In this document: positions 14,162-23,269 of the stretch, in pieces
How positions within the stretch are numbered: position 1 is the first letter of the stretch
Layout: every line of letters begins with the position of its first letter
From: UBA4292 sp964648695
GTDB lineage: Bacteria > Bacillota > Clostridia > Lachnospirales > Lachnospiraceae
NCBI GenBank assembly: GCA_964648695.1
Contig: CAZYLH010000017.1
Span: forward strand, 1-24,853
Length of the DNA stretch: 24,853 bases
Reading direction: 5' to 3'
Made by a program: the position numbers and the translations under genes
The notes under the pieces: model-generated
Seen by the model: the letters and a program-made list of their open reading frames with translations, nothing else
Told to the model about the DNA's origin: nothing
Database searches by the model: none

Positions 14162-16585
14162 ATGAAGAGACAAAAATGGAATGAAGGATGGAAATTCTGG
14201 GCGGATAAGGATTCCTTTGCCCTGGTGTGGAACGTTCCGGAAAATGCCCGTGACATTACGCTTCCCCATGATGCGATGATCGAGGAAAAGGCAGATCCTA
14301 AAAGCCCCAACGGGGGAAGTACTGGCTTTCGAAGCGGCGGAGTCTACACCTATGTAAAAAAACTTTACGTACCAAAAGAGGCAAAGCACAGGACGATGAT
14401 CTTAGAGTTTGAGGGCGTGTACATGAACGCCCAGGTTTATGTCAACGAGCAGCTTGCGGCAAAAAACATGTTTGGCTATACCACATTTTTTGTTAAGCTG
14501 GATGATTTTTTGCGTTACGGTGCGGATAATGAGATACGCGTTCAGGTTAGGAACAATAACATGACAAACAGCCGCTGGTACTCCGGAAGTGGAATTTACC
14601 GGGATGTTTATCTGTTAGAAGCCGGGATGAGCTATCTGGTGCCGGAGGGGGTTAAGATCTCCTGCGAGTCGGCGGATGCGGATTATGCCGTTATTAAGAT
14701 AGATGCGGACATTAAGAACCGTGAGCATGGCGCGACAGCTATGACACTGAAAAACATAATTAAGGATGAAAACGGACAGATTGTGGCAGAAGAGGAGAGC
14801 GCTATAGTTTTATTTGACCAGGAGGAGAGAACCCTACATCAGAGAATCGCCGTAAAAAATCCAAAGCTGTGGTCAGATGAAACTCCGACACTCTATACCT
14901 GTGAGACCATCCTGTATGTGGACGGAAAAGAGGCGGATGCGCAGGTGGAAAAATTTGGAATCCGAACCCTCGCGCTTGACGCAAAGAGGGGCCTTCGCAT
15001 AAACGGCAAGTCCGTAAACTTACGCGGAGCCTGCATACATCATGACAGCGGACTTTTAGGTGCGGCAACCTATGAGGATGCTCAGTACCGTCAGGTAAAA
15101 AAACTTAAGGAGGCGGGATTTAACGCTATCCGCATGTCCCACCATCCGATAGCTCCGGCAATGCTTAAAGCATGTGATGAAATCGGAATGTATGTGATGG
15201 ACGAAACATTTGATATGTGGACCAGGTGCAAGTCGGATCTGGATTACGGCCTTTATTTTGATGAGTGGTGGGAGAAGGACGCTGCTGCCATGGTGAGTAA
15301 GGATTACAACCATCCTTCTGTGCTGCTCTATTCTGTCGGAAATGAAATTCCGGAAATCGGTACGGATCACGGTGCAAAGATATGTCATGATATCTGTGAA
15401 AAGATCAGAAGCATTGATAACACGCGCTTTACGCTTGCATCCATCAACGGCGTGTTCGCAGCGGGGGATAAGGTGGACAAGATCGTGGCAGATGTCTCGG
15501 CAGACCTGGTGGCAAACGGCGAGCTTGAAGGAAATGTCAACGACTTCATGTCCCTGATGGATGAGCACATGGATAAGATTGTGGTTCACGACATTATCTC
15601 TGAGAGACTAAAAAAAGCGTGCGCATCCATCGACGTTGCCGGATACAATTACATGACGGCAAGATATGAGAAGGACGGAAAAGAGTATCCAAACCGTGTG
15701 ATTGTCGGAAGCGAGACCTATCCGCCGGAGATTGCAAGAAACTGGGAACTGGTTGAGAAGCTTCCGCATATAATCGGGGACTTTACATGGACTGGATGGG
15801 ATTATGTCGGCGAAGCGGGAGTTGGCGTGCCTGCGTATAACTGGGGAGAAGGCGGCTTTGGCGCAGGATTTCCCTGTCAGTTGGCATACTGCGGAGATAT
15901 TGATATCACGGGCTTTAGAAGACCTGCGTCCTACTTCCGTGAGGTTGTATTTGGACTAAGAAAAGACCCTTATATCACAGTACAGAATCCGAACCACTAC
16001 GGGCAGAATCTGATAAAGACGCCCTGGGTGATGAGCGACAGTGTGTCTACATGGAACTGGAAGGGCTGTGAGAAAAAGCCGGTTGTTGTGGAAATTTACG
16101 CTCCCGGCGATGAGGTTGAGCTGTTTGTAAACGGTGTCTCACAGGGCAAAAAGCCGTCCGGAGCACAGGCGGGATATTGCACGCTGTTTGAGACTGTATA
16201 TGAGCCGGGAAGCGTTATGGCAGTGGCATATGAAAGCGGACGTGAAATCGGGCGCATGGAGCTTTGCAGCGCGGACGCTAAGGCTGGGCTGTGGGCGCAG
16301 ACGGACATGGAAGGAAAAGAGCTTATCTATATAGACATTGCTCTAAAGGACAAGGATGGATATGTTCTTACAGACAGCGATGTGAACTTGACAGCAGAGG
16401 TTACGGGAGCGGAGATGGCAGGATTTGGCAGCGGAAATCCGAAGCCTCTTTATAACTTTAATGAAGGCGTGACAGAGACCTTTAACGGAAGAGCTCTCTT
16501 AATCCTTAGGAAAACAAAGGAGGATGCGCATGGGAGCGCGACGGTAAAGACTGAGGATGGCAGAAGTGTTACAGTAAACTTCTAA
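14162..16585 (+). CDS. Glycoside hydrolase family 2 enzyme, beta-galactosidase-like
   Basis: The 807-residue enzyme has the GH2 domain order: sugar-binding jelly roll (about 1-160, with SRWYSGSGIYRDVYL), an immunoglobulin-like domain (165-270), and a TIM barrel (about 275-570). The barrel carries acid/base Glu395 (YSVGNEIPE) and nucleophile Glu518 (VGSETYPPE). It continues with a DUF4982-like domain (KPVVVEIYAPGDEVELFVNG) and a final beta domain. This long form is frequent in gut bacteria and acts on beta-galactosides, though related proteins cleave beta-glucuronides or other beta-glycosides. There is no signal peptide. It follows the GH43 gene by 72 bases that contain only a six-pair GTGCTT/AAGCAC hairpin. 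A strong terminator follows it. Confidence 0.92.
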   Translation: MKRQKWNEGWKFWADKDSFALVWNVPENARDITLPHDAMIEEKADPKSPNGGSTGFRSGGVYTYVKKLYVPKEAKHRTMILEFEGVYMNAQVYVNEQLAAKNMFGYTTFFVKLDDFLRYGADNEIRVQVRNNNMTNSRWYSGSGIYRDVYLLEAGMSYLVPEGVKISCESADADYAVIKIDADIKNREHGATAMTLKNIIKDENGQIVAEEESAIVLFDQEERTLHQRIAVKNPKLWSDETPTLYTCETILYVDGKEADAQVEKFGIRTLALDAKRGLRINGKSVNLRGACIHHDSGLLGAATYEDAQYRQVKKLKEAGFNAIRMSHHPIAPAMLKACDEIGMYVMDETFDMWTRCKSDLDYGLYFDEWWEKDAAAMVSKDYNHPSVLLYSVGNEIPEIGTDHGAKICHDICEKIRSIDNTRFTLASINGVFAAGDKVDKIVADVSADLVANGELEGNVNDFMSLMDEHMDKIVVHDIISERLKKACASIDVAGYNYMTARYEKDGKEYPNRVIVGSETYPPEIARNWELVEKLPHIIGDFTWTGWDYVGEAGVGVPAYNWGEGGFGAGFPCQLAYCGDIDITGFRRPASYFREVVFGLRKDPYITVQNPNHYGQNLIKTPWVMSDSVSTWNWKGCEKKPVVVEIYAPGDEVELFVNGVSQGKKPSGAQAGYCTLFETVYEPGSVMAVAYESGREIGRMELCSADAKAGLWAQTDMEGKELIYIDIALKDKDGYVLTDSDVNLTAEVTGAEMAGFGSGNPKPLYNFNEGVTETFNGRALLILRKTKEDAHGSATVKTEDGRSVTVNF

Positions 16586-16600
16586 GATATTAAGATAGAT

Positions 16601-16648
16601 AAAAAGGTCCGGGAAGGCTGTGCGCACAGCGTTTTCACGGGCCTTTTT
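16601..16648 (+). terminator. Intrinsic terminator within glycan unit A
   Basis: AAAAAGGTCCG (16601-16611) pairs with CGGGCCTTTTT (16638-16648), and the inner GCTGTGCGCACAGC forms a perfect palindrome at the tip. A T run is in the right arm. It lies 16 bases after the GH2 stop and 22 bases before the GH3 start. Since no promoter is visible between it and GH3, some read-through must supply GH3, which implies graded expression. The symmetric A/T flanks would allow it to work in both directions. Confidence 0.8.
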
Positions 16649-16669
16649 GGGAAGAGAAGAGGAGGAAGT

Positions 16670-18829
16670 ATGAAAGATTACGAAGAAAAGATCAAAGAGC
16701 TTCTTGGCAAAATGACGCTTGAGGAGAAGGTGGGACAGCTTCAGCAGTGCGGGCCTTCCCTTGTCGGAGCCTTTGATGTAAGCTTTGGGGAACTGCTTGA
16801 TATGATGTTTGACGGGCGGATCAGTGAAGAGGAGTTTGGGCGTCTCATGAGCAGTGCAAAACAGGATTTTCACGAGGAGGATCTTAGAGCGGGCAAAATA
16901 GGTTCCTACAATGGAATCGGGGATGCGCAGACTGCAAACCGTCTGCAAAAAATTGCGGTTGAGGAGACAAGGCTTGGGATCCCGCTTCTGTTTGGCTATG
17001 ACGTTATCCACGGCTTTAAGACAGTGACGCCAATCCCTCTTGCAGAGAGCTGTGCGTGGGAGCCAGAGCTTTGGGAGAAAACCGGACGGATGGCAGCGGA
17101 TGAGGCGACGGCGGCAGGCATACATATGACATTTGCGCCCATGGTGGATGTGGCAAAGGACGCCCGCTGGGGCAGAGTAAGCGAAGGAGCCGGTGAGGAT
17201 GTGCTCTTAAACGGCCTTTACGGAGCTGCTAAAGTGACGGCCTTTCAGGGAGAGGATCTGTCACAAAAAGATTCCATGGCGGCCTGTGTGAAGCATTTTG
17301 CGGCATATGGGGCAGGAGAAGCAGGAAGAGACTATAACCGTGTGGATATGTCCATGCAGAAGCTTTATGAAGAGTATCTTCCGGCATATAAAGCGTGCAT
17401 TGCGGCAGGCGCAAGGGCTGTGATGCCAGCTTTTAATGATATTAACGGAGTGCCCTGCTCTGTAAACGAAAAACTTCTTAAAGGTATTTTGCGAGGGGAC
17501 TGGGGGTTTGATGGAATGACAATCAGTGATTCCAACGCCATCGCAGAGTGTGTAAACCACGGTATCGCAAAGGATAAGAAAGATGCCGCAAAGCAGGCGA
17601 TACTTGCGGGGATGGACATGGACATGGCTTCAAACTCTTATATTGAGAATATGAAGGAGCTGGTGGAGTCCGGTGAGGTTCCGGTTAAGGTGCTTGATGA
17701 GGCGGTATCCAATATCCTTAGAGTTAAATTTGAACTGGGACTCTTTGATGATCCATACCGGACAGACAGCGCACGGGAGAGAGAGACTATGGGAAGGCCA
17801 GAGTATCGTGCTCTGGCAAGAGAAGCCGCGCAAAAATCCATGGTGCTCTTAAAAAATGACGGCGTTTTGCCTCTTAGTAGGGAGAAAAAAATCGGTATCA
17901 TAGGGGAGCTTGCGTCCGAGCGTGGAGAGATGATGGGCGCATGGGCCATCGGCGGCAATGCAGATGACTGCGTAAGTCTGACGGACGCCTGTGAGGAAAG
18001 GGGAATACCCTATACATATAGTAAGGACGGAAAAAATCTAAAAAAGGTGGCTGCTGAGAGCGATGTCCTGATCGCGGTTATAGGGGAGAAAAAGGACGAG
18101 AGCGGAGAGGCGGCAAGCCGTGCTTTGATCACTTTAAAACCTGAGGATGAGGAGTTGCTTAGGGAGCTTAAAAACCTAAAAAAGCCAGTGGTCGCAGTTT
18201 TGTTTAACGGCCGTCCTCTTGCCATTCCGAAGCTTGGAGAAAGTACATCAGCTATAATTGAGGCATGGCATCCGGGTGTGGAAGCGGGGAATGCCATATT
18301 AGACATCCTTTACGGTGATGTAAACCCAAGCGGGAAGCTGACCACAACCTTCCCCTATGCTACGGGACAGTGTCCGATGTATTACGCACACATTAACACG
18401 GGGCGTCCCGGAGGGAAATCAAAGTTTACATCCAAATATTTAGATACGCCCCTTGAGCCTGTCTACCCCTTCGGATATGGCCTAAGCTATACGACATATG
18501 AGTACGGCGAAATGAAGGTTAAAAAGCTTGAGAATGCATTTAAGATTTCCATAAAAGTGAAAAATACTGGGGATAGAGAGGGGGAGGAGATTGTCCAGTG
18601 CTACGTTCAGGATGTGGTGGCAAAGAGAGTTCGCCCTGTTAAGGAGCTAAAGGATTTTGCAAAGGTCAGTCTTGCGCTAGGTGAGGAGAAAGAAGTCATA
18701 TTTGAGATACCATTTGGAAAGCTTGGATACTATGATGGTGAGATGAATTATGTCGTGGAGCCGGGGCTGTTTAGGTTTTACGTGGGAGGGAATTCTAAGG
18801 ATACGCTTATGGCGGAGTGTATGCTCTAA
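16670..18829 (+). CDS. Glycoside hydrolase family 3 enzyme, BglX-like beta-glucosidase or beta-xylosidase
   Basis: The 719-residue protein follows the BglX plan. The TIM-barrel domain contains GRVSEGAGED, Lys208-His209 (VKHFAAYG) and the nucleophile Asp287 (TISDSNAI). The alpha/beta sandwich domain runs from about 380 to 560 (MVLLKNDGVLPL onward). A C-terminal fibronectin-III-like domain follows (about 620-715, with GEEIVQCYVQD). The enzyme removes non-reducing beta-linked glucose or xylose with retention. No signal peptide is present, so it works inside the cell. GAGGAGG precedes the ATG. It sits beyond the terminator that follows GH2, and no clear terminator follows its own stop. Confidence 0.93.
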   Translation: MKDYEEKIKELLGKMTLEEKVGQLQQCGPSLVGAFDVSFGELLDMMFDGRISEEEFGRLMSSAKQDFHEEDLRAGKIGSYNGIGDAQTANRLQKIAVEETRLGIPLLFGYDVIHGFKTVTPIPLAESCAWEPELWEKTGRMAADEATAAGIHMTFAPMVDVAKDARWGRVSEGAGEDVLLNGLYGAAKVTAFQGEDLSQKDSMAACVKHFAAYGAGEAGRDYNRVDMSMQKLYEEYLPAYKACIAAGARAVMPAFNDINGVPCSVNEKLLKGILRGDWGFDGMTISDSNAIAECVNHGIAKDKKDAAKQAILAGMDMDMASNSYIENMKELVESGEVPVKVLDEAVSNILRVKFELGLFDDPYRTDSARERETMGRPEYRALAREAAQKSMVLLKNDGVLPLSREKKIGIIGELASERGEMMGAWAIGGNADDCVSLTDACEERGIPYTYSKDGKNLKKVAAESDVLIAVIGEKKDESGEAASRALITLKPEDEELLRELKNLKKPVVAVLFNGRPLAIPKLGESTSAIIEAWHPGVEAGNAILDILYGDVNPSGKLTTTFPYATGQCPMYYAHINTGRPGGKSKFTSKYLDTPLEPVYPFGYGLSYTTYEYGEMKVKKLENAFKISIKVKNTGDREGEEIVQCYVQDVVAKRVRPVKELKDFAKVSLALGEEKEVIFEIPFGKLGYYDGEMNYVVEPGLFRFYVGGNSKDTLMAECML

Positions 18830-18861
18830 ATAATCATCCCGGCAGATGTACAATCTATAAA

Positions 18862-18877
18862 ATGAAAAAAAGTCGGA
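18862..18877 (+). promoter_or_regulatory. Upstream copy of the GTCGGA activator element
   Basis: ATGAAAAAAAGTCGGA matches the 16-base element found at three promoters of this locus. It lies 51 bases upstream of the copy that sits at the standard distance from the symporter promoter. A near-inverse TCTGAC occurs at 18894-18899. It may be a second binding site for the same regulator. It has no -10 hexamer at the 48-base distance. Confidence 0.5.
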
Positions 18878-18912
18878 ACTGTCTTAAAAAAAATCTGACC
18901 TTAAAAAGCCGT

Positions 18913-18976
18913 CTTAAAATATGTCGGATTTAAAAAAACAAATAACATGGAATGCTTACATCTTCTAAAGTATACT
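18913..18976 (+). promoter_or_regulatory. Activator site and promoter of glycan unit B
   Basis: CTTAAAATATGTCGGA (18913-18928) precedes the -10 TATACT (18971-18976), whose first base is 48 after the G of GTCGGA. The -35 position reads TGGAAT, a poor match. Transcription would begin near 18983, 28 bases before the symporter ATG. The arrangement equals that of units A and C. Confidence 0.68.
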
Positions 18977-19010
18977 GTTAGCATCCGAAAACGTGTAAGG
19001 AGGAATAAAA

Positions 19011-20396
19011 ATGAAAGATGAAAAGACAGTGAGCCAAAATGGCTCAAAGGAACATGTAAGCACAGCCTTTAAGTGGTTCCATGCGACATCTGTCAACGGA
19101 GGAGCGATGATCATCGCGGCGGTGATCTCAAGTTATTTTTCCGCCTATATGACAGATACGATAGGACTTTCGGCTGCGTCCGCTTCGCTTATCATGTTCA
19201 TCGCAACTTTCTGGGATGCATGTAACGACCCGATGATGGGAGTTATCGCAGACCGCACGAAGTCAAGGTGGGGACGCTACAGGCCTTATTTTATCGTTGC
19301 CCCGATCTTGTTGACCATATTTTCCATGTTGATATGGGTAAACCCGGATTTTTCAGATACAGGTAAGTTCATCTGGGTATTGGTTACATACATCGGATAT
19401 GGTATGACGGTTACGATGTATACTATGCCCCAGATGGCGGTTCTCCCGGCAGCGGTTAAGAGCAGTGAGAGAAGAAATATGATCATCACAATGGGAGCTG
19501 GCGTTTGCGCGGTTGCATTCTTAATCGGAAACTCATTTACTCCGAATCTGACGGCATTTTTCGAGAGCCTTGGATTTAGCAATGGCTACCTCCCGCTGAT
19601 GTTCTGCTGCGGTATCCTCTCATTTATCTCATTCTGGGGACTGTACGCGACAGCAAAAGAAAAGTACCTTAAGCCTGTAGAAAAAGGCACGGCACTTAGG
19701 GATCTGAAAAAAGTCTTAAAGCATGTGGAGCTGTTCCCTAACATCATCGCATGGATAATGGCGTCTTTAGGATACGGACTGATGTTCTCATCTTCCGTGT
19801 ACTACATGACTTATTACTGGGAGAGACCGGACCTTATATCTGTTTATATGATGGTTATCTCTATCGGAGCAACGATTTCCATGGTTGTACTTATGCCTAT
19901 CGTGTTAAAGATCTTTAAGACAGGACAAAAGTCCCTGATCTTCTCACAGGTTACATCCATGGTATGCTACATAATTTTGTTCTTCTTTGGAAAGACTAAC
20001 TTTGTGTTCCTGTGCGCTTTGACCTTTATCTCTGCATGTACCTCATCAATGCAAAACGCCCTGGTAAACGTTCTTGTAAACGATGCGATTGATTATATAC
20101 AGCTGAAGGAAGGAATCACCGCAAACGGTGTGATCGCCTCCATCAAGGGATTTGCTCAGAAGTGTGGTACCACATTAAACAGCTCAGGTATCCTTGCAGT
20201 GCTCGCTGTGTCCGGATACGTTGCAAATGCTATTGGTGAGCAGCCGGATTCTGCAATGTTTGCATTAAACTTCTTAAAATTCGGTGCTCCTTGTGTGACG
20301 GGTCTGATCCTGATCATCTCTGTGCTGGTTAACCCTGTAGCAAAGTACTATAAAGAGATAGAAGAGATGAAGGCAAAGATGGAAGCAAATGAGTAG
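19011..20396 (+). CDS. GPH-family glycoside:cation symporter
   Basis: The 461-residue membrane protein belongs to the glycoside-pentoside-hexuronide:cation symporter family of the major facilitator superfamily. The family signature is complete at 69-91 (DACNDPMMGVIADRTKSRWG, then RYR). About twelve hydrophobic segments can be traced, starting with AMIIAAVISSYFSAYM, and a charged cytoplasmic tail ends in KEIEEMKAKMEANE. It would import a sugar or short oligosaccharide with sodium or protons, supplying the cytoplasmic glycosidases of this locus. It is first in unit B, with AAGGAGG before the ATG and an activator-type promoter. The substrate is not readable from sequence; the neighbouring enzymes suggest rhamnosyl, arabinosyl or galactosyl oligosaccharides or glycosides. 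Confidence 0.93.
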   Translation: MKDEKTVSQNGSKEHVSTAFKWFHATSVNGGAMIIAAVISSYFSAYMTDTIGLSAASASLIMFIATFWDACNDPMMGVIADRTKSRWGRYRPYFIVAPILLTIFSMLIWVNPDFSDTGKFIWVLVTYIGYGMTVTMYTMPQMAVLPAAVKSSERRNMIITMGAGVCAVAFLIGNSFTPNLTAFFESLGFSNGYLPLMFCCGILSFISFWGLYATAKEKYLKPVEKGTALRDLKKVLKHVELFPNIIAWIMASLGYGLMFSSSVYYMTYYWERPDLISVYMMVISIGATISMVVLMPIVLKIFKTGQKSLIFSQVTSMVCYIILFFFGKTNFVFLCALTFISACTSSMQNALVNVLVNDAIDYIQLKEGITANGVIASIKGFAQKCGTTLNSSGILAVLAVSGYVANAIGEQPDSAMFALNFLKFGAPCVTGLILIISVLVNPVAKYYKEIEEMKAKMEANE

Positions 20397-20421
20397 ATAA
20401 CACATATCCATAAATAATAGA

Positions 20422-20458
20422 GAAAGACTCTCGGGAGATTTGTAGCCGGGAGTCTTTC
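20422..20458 (+). terminator. Hairpin between symporter and GH43 genes, probable attenuator
   Basis: GAAAGACTCTCGG (20422-20434) pairs with CCGGGAGTCTTTC (20446-20458) through 13 pairs with one G-T. Only CAATATAG follows, not a T run. It is therefore a weak terminator or an mRNA-end stabiliser that separates expression of symporter and GH43. No promoter is visible between it and the GH43 start. Confidence 0.55.
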
Positions 20459-20488
20459 CAATATAGAAAAACTGAGAGGAGAAAAATA

Positions 20489-21973
20489 ATGAAGAGACAG
20501 GCAGTAAATCCATATCTTCCCTTCTGGGAGACGGTTCCGGATGGGGAACCACATGTGTTTGGCGACAGAGTATATGTTTTTGGAAGCCATGACAAAAGAT
20601 GCGGTACGTTTTTTTGCGAGGAGGACTACGTGTGCTGGAGTGCGCCGGTAGATGATCTTGGAAACTGGAAGTATGAGGGCGTGATTTATAGAAAGGATCA
20701 GGATCCGATCAACGGAGCTCCATATCAAAAGGCTCTTCCGAAGTTTGATGGAGAGCTTGGGACGGAAGAAAATCCTCACTGCCTTTATGCTCCCGATGTG
20801 GCGCAGGGGCCGGACGGAAGATTCTATCTTTTCTATGCGCTGGATTTTGTCAATGTGATCTCGGTTGCGGTGTGTGATACACCGGCGGGAAAATATGAAT
20901 TTCTTGACTTTGTGACAAGAGCGGACGGCTCCATCCCGGAAGTTGGAAGATGGTTTGATCCGGCAATTCTCTGTGAGGAGAGCGGAAATTATCTGTATTA
21001 CGGACTCTGTCCAGAGTTTCGTTTCCCGGGGATGGAAGACAGGGAAATGCCGGGAGGTATGATGGTAAAGCTTGCTGATGACATGCACACCATCATCACA
21101 GAGCCTGTATGCGTGGCAAACGGCTGTGATACGGCGAAGGGTACCAGTTATGAGGAACACCCCATCCTTGAGGCGTCCAGCATACGTAAGTACGGAAAAT
21201 GGTATTATTTCGTTTATTCCAGTCTTCAGGGGCATGAGCTCTGCTACGGCATGTCAGAAACTCCGGAAGGACCGTTTGAGTTTAAGGGCGTGATTGTCTC
21301 TAACGGAGATATAGGATATGAAGGAAACACACTTCCTGTAAACTATACAGGAAATAATCACGGAGGTCTTGTAAAGATTGGGGATGAATACTATATTTTC
21401 TGGCACCGCCATACCCACGGGACGGCTTTCTCCCGTCAAGGGTGCGCCGACAGGGTAGAGATACTCCCGGATGGAACTATTCCACAGATCCAGATAACCA
21501 GCTGCGGGTTAAACGGCGGCCCTCTTAAGGCCGAGGGAAGATACCAGACCTATATTGCCTGTCATCTCACAGAAGGGGACAGAACAAAAGTCGGGCAGGT
21601 TATGATGGGAGGACCGGGAGAGCCTGTTCCCAAACTTCCGGAGGAGATGCCATATATCACAGAAGAAGAAAAAGCAGACGGTGAAAAGGGGCTCTACCCA
21701 TATATCAAAAATATGCGAGCGGGCGCTGTTGCGGGCTTTAAGTTTTTTAAGTTTAACGGCACGGAAAAGTATATCACTGTGACGGCCCGAGGCCGGGGGA
21801 TTATGGAGTTTGTACTGGATTCTCCGGATGGTGAAACGGTCTCAAAGACAGAAGTAGACTGTACGGAATGGACTAAAAAACGCATGGAGATCCCCCATGT
21901 AGAAGGAGTCCATGCGCTGTACTTCCGCGTGGGAGAGGGAACGCTTGATTTTGCGGACTTTGAGATGTTTTAG
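20489..21973 (+). CDS. Glycoside hydrolase family 43 enzyme with C-terminal beta-sandwich
   Basis: The 494-residue protein has a GH43 propeller (about 1-320). Asp18 (VPDGEPHVF) is the probable base, Asp157 (GRWFDPAIL) the modulating Asp and Glu228 (PILEASSIRK) the general acid, so the triad is complete, unlike in the smaller GH43 of unit A. Residues from about 390 form a beta-sandwich resembling a CBM6-like carbohydrate-binding module and end at DFADFEMF. The likely activity is alpha-L-arabinofuranosidase or beta-xylosidase. There is no signal peptide. It is the second gene of unit B, placed 92 bases after the symporter behind a hairpin, with GAGAGGAG before the ATG. It converges on the regulator gene. 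Confidence 0.9.
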   Translation: MKRQAVNPYLPFWETVPDGEPHVFGDRVYVFGSHDKRCGTFFCEEDYVCWSAPVDDLGNWKYEGVIYRKDQDPINGAPYQKALPKFDGELGTEENPHCLYAPDVAQGPDGRFYLFYALDFVNVISVAVCDTPAGKYEFLDFVTRADGSIPEVGRWFDPAILCEESGNYLYYGLCPEFRFPGMEDREMPGGMMVKLADDMHTIITEPVCVANGCDTAKGTSYEEHPILEASSIRKYGKWYYFVYSSLQGHELCYGMSETPEGPFEFKGVIVSNGDIGYEGNTLPVNYTGNNHGGLVKIGDEYYIFWHRHTHGTAFSRQGCADRVEILPDGTIPQIQITSCGLNGGPLKAEGRYQTYIACHLTEGDRTKVGQVMMGGPGEPVPKLPEEMPYITEEEKADGEKGLYPYIKNMRAGAVAGFKFFKFNGTEKYITVTARGRGIMEFVLDSPDGETVSKTEVDCTEWTKKRMEIPHVEGVHALYFRVGEGTLDFADFEMF

Positions 21974-22025
21974 AACCGAGAGAGCACGAAGTGCGTAACA
22001 ATCCGTGCACCAATGAGAGCTTCTG

Positions 22026-22069
22026 AAAACAAATGTCGGCTGATTGAAAAATCAGTCGGCATTTGTTTT
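22026..22069. terminator. Bidirectional terminator between convergent genes
   Basis: AAAACAAATGTCGGCTGATT pairs with the arm ending at 22069 through 20 pairs with two G-T, closing a four-base loop. Both sides end in A4/T4, so it can serve the GH43 transcript on the + strand and the regulator transcript on the - strand. The stop codon and last residues of the regulator gene lie inside the right arm. Confidence 0.85.
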
Positions 22070-23194
22070 GCTGGTGTATTCAAAGGGAACAAGGATATCT
22101 TCCGGATGGCTGTGCTTGCGGCGGTATTCCTGAGGAGACATCTGATAGGTCTTTCTAAATACCCTGGAGAAATGATCGGCGGAATTATATCCAACCTTTT
22201 CTGCTATCTCACTCACCTTAAGATTTGTGTTTGTCAAATAATCCACCGCCCCGGACATGCGAAGCCTCTTTATAAGCCCGGTAAAGCTGTGCCCGGTATT
22301 GCGCTTTATAAGCGTACACAGGTGTGGCTCGCTGTAGTGAAAGAGCTTTGCCAGAGCGGACAAAGTCAGGTTTTGATAGTTATGCTGTATATACTGCAGG
22401 ACAAGAGAAAAATCAGAGCCCATCTGATAGTCATAAAACTGCAGTGTTTTGCTGTAATTTCTAAGCAGATACGTAAACAACAGATTAATCCATGTGATGC
22501 AGCAGTTATTGCTGTAAGAGTCGTTTTTGTAGCTTTCGCTCATGGCGTTGTATATGATCTGATTGATCCATTCTGTGTTTCCCACAAAGAACAGGAGAAA
22601 ATTTGCATGAGAATCGTCCTGCAGTGTGGTGCGAAAGAAGTACGAGAGCAGATCGTTACGCGTCAGAAGAGAGAAAAAGGTGTTATCAAAAATGCTTCTC
22701 TTTAGCATTATGCAAAATACAGTGGAGTCGTCATCTATGATCAGATCATGCTTCGAGAAAGGCGCGATGATGCACGCCTCCCCTTTTTTTAACACGCGGG
22801 AGGTATCCTCGAATACAAAAGTGCATTGTCCTTCCGCAACATAGTCGATCTCAAAATAGTTGTGACTGTGCGGTGAGGGTCTTGTATATCTGGGGTGCCG
22901 GATGATGAATACATCCCGCATATGCGGAATGATGTCGTTTTCCGTCACGCAGAAATTCGTCGGGGAAAAAGGATCGACGTTAAGAACCATCTGGTCGATG
23001 ATCTTATTAAACTCTGCGGCATCTATATTTCCAAACAGTTTATGTGATGGAAAAGAGTGGGGCGGGGATTCTGAGAGCAGATCCTTGTTGTATAGATATC
23101 GGATCATTTCAGGAAACTGCATCCGGTTTCCCGTGCTTAGATAATACTCCTTCATCTGTTTTTGAAATTCCCCATATGTGACATAGTAAGCCAT
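22052..23194 (-). CDS. AraC-family transcriptional regulator of the glycan locus
   Basis: A 380-residue regulator. The ligand-sensing half holds a cupin fold at about 95-165 (SPHSHNYFEIDYVAEGQ, then KKGEACIIAPFSKHDL). It is preceded by about 90 residues of unrecognised N-terminal sequence. The last 100 residues are the double helix-turn-helix: LTLSALAKLFHYSEPHLCTL, then VSEIAEKVGYNSADHFSRVF and the FRKTYQMSPQEYRR tail. The frame is open 35 codons further upstream, but the ATG at 23194 has AGAGG eight bases before it and leaves the promoter free. It lies between units B and C and is divergent from C. A sugar released by the locus probably binds the cupin and turns the protein into an activator of the GTCGGA-element promoters. 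The effector is unknown. Confidence 0.93.
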   Translation of the reverse strand: MAYYVTYGEFQKQMKEYYLSTGNRMQFPEMIRYLYNKDLLSESPPHSFPSHKLFGNIDAAEFNKIIDQMVLNVDPFSPTNFCVTENDIIPHMRDVFIIRHPRYTRPSPHSHNYFEIDYVAEGQCTFVFEDTSRVLKKGEACIIAPFSKHDLIIDDDSTVFCIMLKRSIFDNTFFSLLTRNDLLSYFFRTTLQDDSHANFLLFFVGNTEWINQIIYNAMSESYKNDSYSNNCCITWINLLFTYLLRNYSKTLQFYDYQMGSDFSLVLQYIQHNYQNLTLSALAKLFHYSEPHLCTLIKRNTGHSFTGLIKRLRMSGAVDYLTNTNLKVSEIAEKVGYNSADHFSRVFRKTYQMSPQEYRRKHSHPEDILVPFEYTSKTNAD

Positions 23195-23240
23195 ATACTT
23201 AACCTCTAATTTTTGTAGGATGTTTAATGTAAACACGCCA

Positions 23241-23269
23241 AGTATAACAAAATAGGAGCGATTATTCAA
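23241..23269 (-). promoter_or_regulatory. Promoter of the AraC-type regulator
   Basis: On the - strand TTGAAT (23264-23269) and TATACT (23241-23246) are 17 bases apart, close to consensus. This promoter needs no activator, unlike the three it is thought to control, which fits a constantly made sensor. The leader holds GTTTA-ATG-TAAAC (23222-23234), a small dyad near the start of transcription. Confidence 0.65.

Noticed and set aside
18980..19000. Catabolite-repression (cre) site in the symporter leader
   Set aside because: GAAAACG resembles half a cre, but the second half of the consensus does not match.
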